Positions 1 to 7,498 of a DNA stretch of 37,373 nt are shown piece by piece. Made by a program: the position numbers and the translations under genes. Each line of letters begins with the position of its first letter. Position 1 is the stretch's first letter. The notes beneath the pieces are model-generated. The model searched no databases. It had not been told where the DNA came from and saw nothing but the letters and a program-made list of their open reading frames with translations. Source of the stretch: Chloroflexota bacterium (lineage in GTDB: Bacteria; Chloroflexota; Dehalococcoidia; UBA3495); NCBI GenBank assembly GCA_022563275.1, contig JADFNR010000018.1:1-37373 (forward strand). Reading direction: 5' to 3'.

Positions 1-2
1 TG

Positions 3-1175
3 TTGGAGAATTTCGTGCCGGTCTACAACGCCACGGTCGTGGAAAAGCTCATGGGCCAGGGCGCGGTGATGCTGGGTAAGGGCAACATGGACGAATTCGC
101 CATGGGGTCTTCCTGCGAGAATTCGGCTTTCCACCCCACCCGCAACCCCTGGGACCTGGACCGGGTGCCGGGAGGGAGCAGCGGCGGCGCGGCGGCTTCG
201 GTCGCATCCGGGGAAACCATCTACGCACTGGGCTCCGACACCGGTGGCAGCGTCAGGCAGCCGGCGGCCCTCTGCGGCGTGGTCGGGCTGAAACCCACCT
301 ATGGACTGGTCAGCCGTTACGGGCTGATCGCCTTCGCATCGTCTCTGGACCAGATCGGCCCGGTGGGAAGGACCGTCGCGGACTGCGCCCTGGTGCTGAA
401 CGCCATCGCCGGACACGACCCGCGGGACGCAACATCGGTGGCCCAAGAGCCCAAAGATTATTCGGCCAGCCTGGGTCAGGATATCAAAGGGCTGCGGTTG
501 GGGGTGCCTGAAGAGTACTTCGTGGACGGCATGGACCCCGGCACCCGGAAGGCCGTGGAGGAAGCCGTGGCAACCCTGGAGGGGCTTGGCGCGTCGGTGC
601 GGCCGGTCTCCCTGCCCACCACCCGCTATGCGCTGGCCTGCTATTACATCATCGCGCCCTCGGAATGCTCGGCCAACCTGGCCCGCTACGACGGCGTCAA
701 ATACGGCTACTCATATCAGGACACCGACGACCTGTGGGAGGCCATGGAGAAGACCCGGGAATACGGGTTCGGTCCAGAGGTCACCCGCCGCGTGATGCTG
801 GGCACCTACGCCCTATCCAGCGGTTATTACGACGCCTATTATCTGAAGGCCCAGCAGGCGCGGACGCTGATCCGGCAGGACTTCGACCGGGTGTTTCAAG
901 AGGTTGACGCCCTGGTCACGCCGACATCCCCGGTTACGGCTTTCAAGATTGGGGAGAAGATCGGCGACCCGGTGCAGATGTACCTGATCGACGTTTGCAC
1001 GCTGCCGGTGAACATCGCCGGCCTGCCCGGCCTATCGGTGCCCTGCGGTTTCTCCGAGGGATTGCCGGTGGGGATGCAGCTCATCGGCCCCCATTTCTCC
1101 GAGGAGACCCTGCTGCGGACGGCCCACGCCTACGAGGCTGCTACTCAGTGGAGCCATGCCCGGCCCCCGTTATAG
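3..1175 (+). CDS. gatA: Glutamyl-tRNA(Gln) amidotransferase subunit A, 5' truncated
   Basis: Amidase-family subunit of GatCAB, which converts Glu-tRNA(Gln) to Gln-tRNA(Gln) using ammonia from glutamine. The visible 390 residues contain the amidase signature: GGSSGG with the cis-Ser at visible residue 59, and [11 protein letters not shown] with the nucleophile Ser at residue 83. The 24-residue spacing matches GatA and FAAH. The catalytic Lys, which lies about 75 residues before the cis-Ser, falls outside the window. The frame is open at the left edge, so the TTG at position 3 is not the real start; full-length GatA is about 480-490 residues. The C-terminus (ending ARPPL) is complete. Because asnS lies nearby, GatCAB here is probably needed for Gln-tRNA rather than Asn-tRNA (inference). 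Confidence 0.95.
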   Translation: MENFVPVYNATVVEKLMGQGAVMLGKGNMDEFAMGSSCENSAFHPTRNPWDLDRVPGGSSGGAAASVASGETIYALGSDTGGSVRQPAALCGVVGLKPTYGLVSRYGLIAFASSLDQIGPVGRTVADCALVLNAIAGHDPRDATSVAQEPKDYSASLGQDIKGLRLGVPEEYFVDGMDPGTRKAVEEAVATLEGLGASVRPVSLPTTRYALACYYIIAPSECSANLARYDGVKYGYSYQDTDDLWEAMEKTREYGFGPEVTRRVMLGTYALSSGYYDAYYLKAQQARTLIRQDFDRVFQEVDALVTPTSPVTAFKIGEKIGDPVQMYLIDVCTLPVNIAGLPGLSVPCGFSEGLPVGMQLIGPHFSEETLLRTAHAYEAATQWSHARPPL

Positions 1176-1197
1176 ACAATATAAAGAGCAAATAAAT

Positions 1198-1230
1198 AGG
1201 GCCCCGGGAGGTCACCCGGAGCCCTAAAAA
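1198..1230 (-). terminator. Rho-independent terminator, bidirectional shape
   Basis: Hairpin AGGGC-C-CCGGG / CCCGG-A-GCCCT with a 6-nt loop (1209-1214) and one internal mismatch. On the - strand it is followed by a U-rich stretch (ATTTATTTG), so it fits as the terminator of the 63-residue gene at 1248-1439. Five A residues on the other flank (1226-1230) give a T-run in the opposite sense. It may also stop gatA transcription. Confidence 0.7.
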
Positions 1231-1247
1231 CCGGTCGGCGATTGCCC

Positions 1248-1439
1248 TTACGGACGAATCGCCCGCCAGTCGGTTTGGTTATACTTGTAATCGGCGTATT
1301 TGTCGGCCAATTCCTGGGCGGAAGACATGAAACGGTGGAAGCTGGAGACGAATCCAGACCCTTCCTGTTCTACCTTGGAGTAGTGGTTGTCGTGCGCGCC
1401 GACGGTGAGATGGGCTTTTCCGATGCTTTGAGTTGCCAT
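1248..1439 (-). CDS. Small 63-residue protein of unknown function
   Basis: I do not recognise this protein. It is hydrophilic, with no signal peptide, membrane helix or cysteine; it has several His residues in the N-terminal half (GKAHLTVGAHDNHY) and an aromatic, charged C-terminus (ADKYADYKYNQTDWRAIRP). It looks like a real gene: ATG start, AGAAGGA Shine-Dalgarno 12 nt upstream, a sigma70-type promoter (TTGACA-17-TAATCT) about 120 nt upstream and a hairpin terminator just after the stop. It is transcribed divergently from an HxlR-family regulator, sharing an overlapping promoter region, so it is probably that regulator's target (inference). Confidence 0.7.
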   Translation of the reverse strand: MATQSIGKAHLTVGAHDNHYSKVEQEGSGFVSSFHRFMSSAQELADKYADYKYNQTDWRAIRP

Positions 1440-1559
1440 TATGCTTTTCGATCCTTCTAAAGTGGGCTGTTGTTCCTGTAGGGCATTCTGGCCGACATCT
1501 CGGTCTTCGTCCGTTTTTTAAAACCCGTCCGTTTATTCGTCCTACCCAAACTTCAGTCC

Positions 1560-1618
1560 CTAACTAAAGATTAGTCCATAAATAAACATTTGTCAAGTAC
1601 CTTATAATTAGTTAGAAT
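1560..1618. promoter_or_regulatory. Overlapping divergent promoters with inverted-repeat operator
   Basis: The two promoters share one palindromic -35 area. + strand: TTGTCA (1590-1595), 17-bp spacer, TAGAAT (1613-1618), driving the HxlR gene. - strand: TTGACA (complement of 1591-1596), 17-bp spacer, TAATCT (complement of 1568-1573), driving the 63-residue gene. A perfect 8-bp inverted repeat, CTAACTAA (1560-1567) and TTAGTTAG (1608-1615), places one arm next to each -10 box. This fits an operator through which the regulator could control both directions. The elements are read directly; the binding is inferred. Confidence 0.7.
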
Positions 1619-1709
1619 AGGCTAACAATGACCGCGGTAATGGGGTTACACTGTTTATCCGGACCAACCGCTGATACCGACGGTGACGAGCGTCGCGGCG
1701 AGGAGCGTC

Positions 1710-2036
1710 ATGGACTGCGATAAACCATGTCCGAAGTACGAACAGGCGATGAAGGTCTTAGGCAAGAAATGGACCTGCCTGATCCTGCGCTGCCTGTTGG
1801 CGGAACCCAGGAGATTCACCGAGATTTCGGGGTATATCGAAGGGCTTAGCGACCGCCTGCTCTCCCAGCGTCTACAGGAACTGGAGGAGGAGGGCATCGT
1901 ACAACGCCGGGTCTTTGCCCGCCGGCCCGTGGTGGTCGAGTATTCCCTGAGCCCCAAGGGCCTGGCCTTTCGCACCGTGGCCGAAGCCATTCAGGTATGG
2001 GCCGACGAGTGGGCCATGGAGCCTGCCACCGCCTAG
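1710..2036 (+). CDS. HxlR-family winged-helix transcriptional regulator
   Basis: A 108-residue protein with the HxlR/MarR-like wHTH: MDCDKPCPKYEQAMKVLGKK leading into WTCLILRCLL, a recognition region around FTEISGYIEGLSDRLLSQRLQEL and a wing ending VVVEYSLSPKG. Cysteines lie at residues 3, 7 and 23 (and in LRCLL). Near-N-terminal Cys residues in HxlR relatives such as YodB and HypR sense electrophiles or disulfide stress, so a redox role is possible but not shown. ATG at 1710 is chosen because GAGGAG lies 5 nt upstream; an in-frame GTG at 1683 has no such site. It is divergent from the 63-residue gene and probably autoregulated through the inverted repeat at 1560-1615. Confidence 0.88.
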   Translation: MDCDKPCPKYEQAMKVLGKKWTCLILRCLLAEPRRFTEISGYIEGLSDRLLSQRLQELEEEGIVQRRVFARRPVVVEYSLSPKGLAFRTVAEAIQVWADEWAMEPATA

Positions 2037-2121
2037 ACAGCGCCCTGGTATGGGCCCTGAATCCGCCCGGTGTCCGTTCGATTCTCTACAGAAGTTTTTA
2101 ATTTAATCCCGGGAGGCGCTG

Positions 2122-3507
2122 ATGCAGCGCTCCAAGATCAAAGATATCTTCAACCGGGAACAGGCCGGCGGCGACGTTCTTGTCCAAGGTTGGGTCAAGA
2201 CCCGCCGGTCGTCCAAGTCCGTCACCTTCATCCAGATCACCGACGGCTCCACGCTGCGAGACCTGCAGATCGTGGTCGATGAGGCCAACCCCAACCACGA
2301 GGCAGCGGCCGGCCTCACTACCGGCTGCAGTGTGAGCGTGGAAGGCGTCTTGGTCGAGTCTCCGGGGCAGGGCCAGAAGTACGAGGTCCAGGCCAGGTCA
2401 TTGACGATTGTGGGCGGCTCCGACCCCGAGACCTATCCCCTCCAGAAGAAACGCCACTCCCCCGAATTTCTCAGGGAGATCGCCCATCTGCGGCCCCGCA
2501 CCAACACCTTTGGGGCCATGGCCCGGGTGCGGAACTCCATGGCCTACGCCATCCACACCTTCTTCCAGGACCGGGGCTTCCAGTTCATCCAGACCCCCAT
2601 CATCACCGCCAGCGACGCCGAGGGCGCCGGTTCCATGTTCCAGGTGACCACGCTCGACCTGAACAACGTGCCCAAGAGCGGCGGCGAAGTGAAGCACGAG
2701 GACGACTTCTTCGGCAAGCCCGCTTACCTCACCGTAAGCGGCCAGCTGGAAGCGGAGATCTTCGCCCTGGCCCTGTCGGACGTCTATACCTTTGGGCCCA
2801 CGTTTCGGGCCGAGAATTCCAACACGTCGCGTCATCTGGCTGAGTTCTGGATGGTGGAACCCGAGATTGCTTTCTGCGAGTTGGACGGGTTGGCCGAACT
2901 TGCCGAGGATTTTTTGAAGCACCTATCCGGACATGTGCTGGAGAACTGCCGGGAAGACATGGAGTTCTTCAACAAGTGGCACGATGACAGCGTCATCGCC
3001 ACCCTGGAAGGCATCGCCAACTCTCAATTCGAGCGCATCACCTACACCGAGGCGGTGCGATTGCTGCAGAAATCGGGCGAGAATTTTGAATACCCGGTCA
3101 CCTGGGGCACTGATCTCCAGTCGGAGCACGAACGCTACCTGACCGAGAAGAAAATACAGAAGCCGGTGATCGTCACAGACTATCCCAAGGGAATCAAGCC
3201 CTTCTACATGCGCGTGAACGACGACGGAGAGACCGTCCGGGCCATGGACGTGTTGGTGCCGCGCATCGGCGAGCTCATCGGAGGCAGCCAGCGTGAAGAA
3301 CGGCGGGACGTGCTGGAAGGCCGGATGACCGAGGCGGGAATCTCCCACGACGATTATTCCTGGTACCTGGACCTGAGAAGTTACGGCACGGTCCCACATT
3401 CGGGTTTCGGCCTGGGATTCGAGCGCACGGTACAGTTCGTGACCGGGATAGCCAACATCCGGGATGTGATCCCCTTCCCTCGAACGCCCAAGAACGCGGA
3501 GTTCTAG
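2122..3507 (+). CDS. asnS: Asparaginyl-tRNA synthetase
   Basis: Class II aminoacyl-tRNA synthetase charging tRNA(Asn) in the cytoplasm. The 461 residues have an N-terminal OB-fold anticodon-binding domain ([27 protein letters not shown] cut short here: residues about 17-45), then the class II core with motif 2 ([21 protein letters not shown] region) and motif 3 ([15 protein letters not shown]). The VEPE and DVIPFPRTP sequences are typical of AsnRS and distinguish it from AspRS. GGGAGG lies 5 nt before the ATG. Length is normal. Present together with gatA. Confidence 0.96.
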   Translation: MQRSKIKDIFNREQAGGDVLVQGWVKTRRSSKSVTFIQITDGSTLRDLQIVVDEANPNHEAAAGLTTGCSVSVEGVLVESPGQGQKYEVQARSLTIVGGSDPETYPLQKKRHSPEFLREIAHLRPRTNTFGAMARVRNSMAYAIHTFFQDRGFQFIQTPIITASDAEGAGSMFQVTTLDLNNVPKSGGEVKHEDDFFGKPAYLTVSGQLEAEIFALALSDVYTFGPTFRAENSNTSRHLAEFWMVEPEIAFCELDGLAELAEDFLKHLSGHVLENCREDMEFFNKWHDDSVIATLEGIANSQFERITYTEAVRLLQKSGENFEYPVTWGTDLQSEHERYLTEKKIQKPVIVTDYPKGIKPFYMRVNDDGETVRAMDVLVPRIGELIGGSQREERRDVLEGRMTEAGISHDDYSWYLDLRSYGTVPHSGFGLGFERTVQFVTGIANIRDVIPFPRTPKNAEF

Positions 3508-3571
3508 GCTGCGATCTCCCACCGCCAACGACGGGGACCTTTCCGCCGGCGGACTCGTTTCCGCCGCTGGA

Positions 3572-5029
3572 ATGGAGGCCGCCTTTGGCCCCGACAGCCC
3601 CATCTTCAACCAAACCACGGAGCGGCTCAGCCGTATCTTCTCCCAGGCGGGTCAAACTCCCCCGGTGGCGGCCCGGTTTCGGGAGTGGCAGCAGCGTCGG
3701 GACAACGACGACGGCCAGAGTTCGCCCCGTGCCCCTTCAACCCAAGAACTATTCATCCACCAGACCTACCTGGCCTTGCTGGCGCGGCTGACCGCCCGCC
3801 GCTTCGTCGCGCCCCGCCGCCCCATCTCCGGCGCAGAGGAGATCCTAGAGGTTATCAACGTCGATTACTTCAGCCGCCGGGGTATCGGCAATTTCGGGGA
3901 AGGGGACCTCTTTTCTTGGCTTCCCCTTGATTCCCGCTGGGACCTGGGACTCGATGACCTGGTCCTGCAAACCGTGGAGGGTCTGGCGGAGGCCCTCGCC
4001 CCATACGACTTCACCTATACCTCCCCCGGCATCTTGGACGGCTTGTACCGGCAAACGGCGCCCGAAGCGGTCTGGGCGCCCCGCTGGCTGGCTGAATACA
4101 TCGTCGAAGATGAGTTGGGGCTGGAGGATGACCCCAACCTATCGCTGTTGGACCCCGCCTGTGGCACCGGAATGTTCTTGTGCGCCGCCCTCGATTCCCT
4201 GTACCGGACCATGCCACAGCGGAGCAACGACGAGATGGACGTATTGTTCGATGCGCCGGAAATGGTCCGGGGGATGGACCGCGACCCGCTGGCGGTGGCC
4301 TTGGCCAGGCTCAACTACCTGCTGGCTTTGGGCGATCTGGTCCAGCAGCTCCACCCTCCTTTTCTGCTCCCGGTATATCTGGCCGACGCCGGCCAAGTGC
4401 CGGAATATCAACCGCTCGGTCCGGACGGTCCGGCGTTGACGTTATCGGCCACGGCGGGAGATTTCCCGCTGCCGGAGCCCGTCGTCAGCAACCCGATGAC
4501 GCTGGACTGGGTGTTGGGACGCTTGACCAATTACATGGACGGGGCGCAGTTGCGGATGCACGCGCAGTCCGAGGACGAGGCGGTCCAGGAGGTCCTTAAT
4601 GCCTATTACAACTACCTGACCGCCCCCAAGCCGCGCACCCCAGTCCCGGACGCCCTGACGCCGCGACAGGCGGACATACTGTTGGAAACCGCCCGCGGAC
4701 TGGTGCATTTGCACATCCGGGGCGAGGGCACTCTATGGTTGCACATAGTCCAGAACATGGCGGCGCCGGCGGTATTCTCCCGCCTCGGTTTTGACCGCCT
4801 GGCCGGCTGCGGCTCCGCGGCTTTCTTCGAGACATGGTCCGCGTTGTACCTGAGGCCGGAAGGACGGGCCGCCATGCTTACGTCGAGTGTAGGGGCGACG
4901 CCAGAGTCCAGTCTGGTAGTCACAGGCGCTGAGCAAAGCCTCACGCTCCGGATAGAAGGCGGACCCATCCCCCACGACTGCTCTTGGGCGGATGCCAAAG
5001 CCACGATCCGAGTGGTCAAGGATACCTGA
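3572..5029 (+). CDS. N6-adenine DNA methyltransferase-like protein with degenerate catalytic motif
   Basis: A 485-residue protein resembling the methyltransferase domain of type IIG/ISP-like restriction-modification enzymes. The SAM-binding motif I is intact (LLDPACGTGMFL, residues 192-203), preceded by the usual region (GLYRQ...WAPRWLAEYIV, 158-178), where the family's YTP is replaced by WAP. In relatives the stretch WLxxxxxxxxPxLxxxFDVVVGNPPW carries catalytic motif IV. Here the matching segment (389-418) reads GFDRLAGCGSAAF, so NPPW/Y is gone, and an earlier SNPM (306-309) is not a good substitute. The target-recognition region is absent and no endonuclease domain is visible. It may be a decayed or repurposed methyltransferase. 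No clear Shine-Dalgarno, and the frame is open upstream to near the asnS stop, so the start is uncertain. Confidence 0.7.
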   Translation: MEAAFGPDSPIFNQTTERLSRIFSQAGQTPPVAARFREWQQRRDNDDGQSSPRAPSTQELFIHQTYLALLARLTARRFVAPRRPISGAEEILEVINVDYFSRRGIGNFGEGDLFSWLPLDSRWDLGLDDLVLQTVEGLAEALAPYDFTYTSPGILDGLYRQTAPEAVWAPRWLAEYIVEDELGLEDDPNLSLLDPACGTGMFLCAALDSLYRTMPQRSNDEMDVLFDAPEMVRGMDRDPLAVALARLNYLLALGDLVQQLHPPFLLPVYLADAGQVPEYQPLGPDGPALTLSATAGDFPLPEPVVSNPMTLDWVLGRLTNYMDGAQLRMHAQSEDEAVQEVLNAYYNYLTAPKPRTPVPDALTPRQADILLETARGLVHLHIRGEGTLWLHIVQNMAAPAVFSRLGFDRLAGCGSAAFFETWSALYLRPEGRAAMLTSSVGATPESSLVVTGAEQSLTLRIEGGPIPHDCSWADAKATIRVVKDT

Positions 5030-5048
5030 CGCCGGTAGCCGGATTCAT

Positions 5049-5078
5049 TTGACTCGATTTCCCGCTGGCGAATATAAT
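5049..5078 (+). promoter_or_regulatory. Sigma70-type promoter of the TPP-decarboxylase operon
   Basis: TTGACT (5049-5054), 18-bp spacer, TATAAT (5073-5078). It sits 20 nt after the methyltransferase-like gene and about 70 nt before the alpha-subunit start, so the decarboxylase genes have their own promoter. Confidence 0.75.
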
Positions 5079-5146
5079 GGGGCGTCCTCTCCCCGTAGCT
5101 AGATAAGCTGGCAACCCCAGTCATATTCCTCTGGTAAGGAGCCAAA

Positions 5147-5653
5147 ATGACCACTCAAGAAGTCATCCTCCACCCCGCTTCGGTGGTCGCGGAGTTGAAG
5201 AAGAACAACATCAGCCACGTTGTCTGGCTTCCGGACAGCGAGACCAATTTTCTGTTCCAGCTTCTGAACAACGAGCCAACCCTGGACCTGGTCCCGGTCT
5301 GCCGCGAGGGCGAGACCATGGCCATCGCCGCCGGGCTCTGGGTGGGCGGCAAACGCCCCGTGGTTCTGATTCAGAACACCGGCATCTTTGAGGCCGGCGA
5401 CTCCATCCGCGGCCTGGGCCTGGACATAAACCAACCTCTGGTGATGCTGGTCGGCTACCGGGGCTGGAGCCGCCACGGTCTGACCAAAGACTCGGCCGCC
5501 CGGTTCATCGAACACATCCTCCACGCCTGGGGCATCAATTACTACCTGATCGAGACCGACGACGATGCCGACCGGATCAGCCTGGCCATCGAGGAGGCCG
5601 AGCGCACGTCAAAGCCGGTAGCCGTCTTGGTGGGCACCGAGTTCGGTTCCTAG
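5147..5653 (+). CDS. TPP-dependent decarboxylase alpha subunit (sulfopyruvate decarboxylase ComD-like)
   Basis: A 168-residue protein corresponding to the pyrimidine-binding (N-terminal) domain of thiamine-diphosphate enzymes, encoded as a separate subunit as in sulfopyruvate and phosphonopyruvate decarboxylases. The conserved Glu that activates the TPP aminopyrimidine is in VCREGETMAIAAG (Glu54). The segment GDSIRGLGLDINQPLVMLVGYRG is also typical of ComD-like chains. AAGGAG lies 5 nt before the ATG and a strong promoter lies at 5049-5078. The partner beta subunit starts at 5893 after a repeat-filled gap. The substrate cannot be read from sequence: sulfopyruvate is the closest-known type, but other 2-oxo acids are possible. 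Confidence 0.82.
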   Translation: MTTQEVILHPASVVAELKKNNISHVVWLPDSETNFLFQLLNNEPTLDLVPVCREGETMAIAAGLWVGGKRPVVLIQNTGIFEAGDSIRGLGLDINQPLVMLVGYRGWSRHGLTKDSAARFIEHILHAWGINYYLIETDDDADRISLAIEEAERTSKPVAVLVGTEFGS

Positions 5654-5683
5654 AGGGAATTCACATCTTGAACAACTCGCTAT

Positions 5684-5830
5684 TGGGTCCTTCGACGGGC
5701 TCAGGACGAACGGGAACGGCAACCTCTTTCGTTCTTGGTGAGTTCCGACCGGAGTCGAGCGCCGATTCTATCGAGCGTCCTCGGCTTCGCCGGGAAGTCT
5801 CCCCGATTCATCGGGGGATTTGCCGAACCA
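5684..5830. repeat. Composite intergenic repeat (REP-like block plus CCCCGAT palindrome)
   Basis: The 239-nt gap between the two decarboxylase genes holds TCCTTCGACGGGCTCAGGAC (start of the block at 5688-5714, continuing GAACGGG), a related block around 5726-5745, and a short hairpin CCCCGAT-TC-ATCGGGG (5801-5816). A comparable pair of elements occurs at 34112-34230. The 70-codon open frame covering the gap (5668-5880) is judged an artefact of the repeat. Confidence 0.6.
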
Positions 5831-5892
5831 CATTTCGAAATGGGTTCCAACCGGCAAACGGCAATCTACCGGCAAACTAATGGAGACATTTA

Positions 5893-6486
5893 ATGATCGA
5901 TAATTCTGACGCAGTAAAACTTCTGGACAGCAAGCGGGACAACGCGGTGTTCGTGGCCACCATGAACGCCAACAACGTTCATTTTGGGCTGCCCACCGTA
6001 ACCTCCAACGAGAAACTGGACTTTCCGATCTCGGGCGCCATGAGCAAAGCCTCGGACGTCGCTCTGGGACTGGCCCTGGCCCAACCCGACCGCAAGATCC
6101 TGTGTCTGGACGGCGACGGCAGCCTTCTGATGAACCTGGGCGCCATGGTGACCATCAGCAACAAGGCCCCAAAGAACCTGGTGCACGTCCTCTTCAACAA
6201 CAAGGTCTACGCCGTCACCGGCGGCCAGCCCATCCCGGGCGGTGAACAGGTCGACTGGGAAGACATGGCGAAGTCGGCCGGTTACGCCAGGGTGTTCAGC
6301 TTTGATAATCTGGAAGACATGACCAACGGCATCGACGAAGCCCTGTCCGCCGAGGGCCCGGTGTTCATCCACCTACTGATCACGCCACAGATCGAAAACA
6401 CCCCGGTGCAGTTCCGCACCCCGGCCAAACGCACTGTGCACACCGCCATCGCCGACCTGCCCGAGACGTTGGGCGTGAAGCGCTAG
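5893..6486 (+). CDS. TPP-dependent decarboxylase beta subunit (sulfopyruvate decarboxylase ComE-like)
   Basis: A 197-residue protein corresponding to the diphosphate-binding (C-terminal) domain of TPP enzymes. The metal/TPP motif is intact: GDGS at 74-77, then 25 residues, then NN at 102-103. A glycine-rich segment DFPISGAMSKASDVALGLALAQ (about 43-64, cut here) precedes it, as in ComE and acetolactate-synthase relatives. GGAGA lies 7 nt upstream of the ATG. With the alpha subunit it should form a heteromeric decarboxylase with active sites at the alpha/beta interface. A hairpin terminator follows at 6519-6557. A paralogue with a damaged TPP motif is encoded at 6836-7453. Confidence 0.84.
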   Translation: MIDNSDAVKLLDSKRDNAVFVATMNANNVHFGLPTVTSNEKLDFPISGAMSKASDVALGLALAQPDRKILCLDGDGSLLMNLGAMVTISNKAPKNLVHVLFNNKVYAVTGGQPIPGGEQVDWEDMAKSAGYARVFSFDNLEDMTNGIDEALSAEGPVFIHLLITPQIENTPVQFRTPAKRTVHTAIADLPETLGVKR

Positions 6487-6518
6487 GCGGCAAGCCACTA
6501 CCACAGTTGAGTCGCAAG

Positions 6519-6557
6519 CCGGGGCAGACGACGTTACGCTGTCCCGGTTTATATTTG
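6519..6557 (+). terminator. Rho-independent terminator of the decarboxylase operon
   Basis: Hairpin CCGGGGCAG (6519-6527), 11-nt loop, CTGTCCCGG (6539-6547; one G-U pair), followed directly by TTTATATTTG. Lies 33 nt after the beta-subunit stop. Confidence 0.8.
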
Positions 6558-6618
6558 CACCGGCGTCTTGCCGGCGCCTGGGATTGAAACCACTGAAGGA
6601 TTAAGGACGGCAAGGCGT

Positions 6619-6918
6619 ATGCTTAGCAAAGGGCTTTTCCCCCGGGTCGGCGCCTACGCCGTTTTGGCGCTGGGATTCTGGCTCCTTTTTCAGGCCTTCG
6701 AGAAAACAAACATATTGACGGGGATCGTGGGAGGGGCTCTGATCGTGGTGGGGATGTATCTGATGACCGGGGTCTGGCGCGGCATGTTCGCCAAGTACGG
6801 CGGCAACTACAGAATACGGAAGGAGAGCGATTCCAGTGACAACACGCCGGAGGACAAGATCAGGGGGACCGGTGATTCCGTCGATGGAAGCGACCAAGGC
6901 GGTCAACTTCCACCGTAA
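6619..6918 (+). CDS. Small two-helix membrane protein, unknown function
   Basis: A 99-residue protein with two hydrophobic helices (about residues 9-28, AYAVLALGFWLLFQAF, and 32-54, ILTGIVGGALIVVGMYLMTG), then a hydrophilic acidic tail rich in Asp, Ser and Gly. ATG at 6619 is chosen because AAGGAC (6603-6608) lies 10 nt upstream; an open frame extends further upstream without support. The 3' end overlaps the next gene by 83 nt if the GTG start of that gene is used, or 35 nt with its ATG, suggesting translational coupling. I do not recognise the family. Confidence 0.65.
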   Translation: MLSKGLFPRVGAYAVLALGFWLLFQAFEKTNILTGIVGGALIVVGMYLMTGVWRGMFAKYGGNYRIRKESDSSDNTPEDKIRGTGDSVDGSDQGGQLPP

Positions 6919-7453
6919 GGGCGCGTTGGTGGTCTCCACTTCATCCGCTCTGCGGGAGTGGAGCCAGGTCTCAGAACGCCGTGACCTGGATATCGACCTG
7001 TCCGACTGTATGGACCGGGCCCCGGCTGTTGGTCTGGGACTGGCGCTGGCCCAGCCCGAGGCTAAGGTTCTGGTGCTGGACTGCGATTCCACGCTGCGGA
7101 CCAACCTGGGCGGCTTGGCGACCATCGGGGAGTCCAGTCCCGAGAACCTGGTCCATTTCGTGTTCGACGATGTATCCAGCGCCTCGACCTCGGGCCTTCC
7201 AATCAAAGAGATGGACAACTTGGACCTGGCGCAGATCGCCTTGAGCTCAGGCTACGCCAAGGCCTATGAATTCGACAAACTGGAAGAGTTTCTGATCGGG
7301 CTGGAAGAAGTGATGCGCCAGACCGGTCCGGTGTTCGTCAGGGTAAAGGTGTTCCGGGACGGCGACCCGCTCCCATTCCCCGAGCGGAGCATGGCCCAAG
7401 GTTGGGCTGAGGTGAAGGAGAACCTTTCCTCGGCGCAGGAAGATGCCGAGTAG
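6836..7453 (+). CDS. Degenerate TPP-binding beta-subunit paralogue
   Basis: Clearly homologous to the beta subunit at 5893-6486: PAVGLGLALAQPEAKVLVLD matches DVALGLALAQPDRKILCLD, and NLGGLATIGESSPENLVHFV matches NLGAMVTISNKAPKNLVHVL. The TPP/Mg motif is altered: GDGS became CDST (residues 83-86) and NN became DD (111-112), with the 25-residue spacing kept. Asp84 remains. It may be a non-catalytic or regulatory subunit, or may bind metal differently. GTG at 6836 has an excellent AAGGAG site 8-10 nt upstream; the ATG at 6884 fits the homology better at the N-terminus, so the start is uncertain. It overlaps the preceding membrane-protein gene. Confidence 0.75.
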   Translation: MTTRRRTRSGGPVIPSMEATKAVNFHRKGALVVSTSSALREWSQVSERRDLDIDLSDCMDRAPAVGLGLALAQPEAKVLVLDCDSTLRTNLGGLATIGESSPENLVHFVFDDVSSASTSGLPIKEMDNLDLAQIALSSGYAKAYEFDKLEEFLIGLEEVMRQTGPVFVRVKVFRDGDPLPFPERSMAQGWAEVKENLSSAQEDAE

Positions 7454-7498
7454 GTTAGGTCTTATTTCGCTTCGGGCTCGGTTCCGGCAAGGTAACTG

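Noticed and set aside
2923..3618. 231-codon - strand frame opposite asnS
   Set aside because: No motifs; asnS in the opposite strand is certain.
5668..5880. 70-codon open frame between the two decarboxylase genes
   Set aside because: It is composed of the repeat blocks and hairpin of the composite element, has no Shine-Dalgarno and gives a low-complexity Arg/Ser-rich product.
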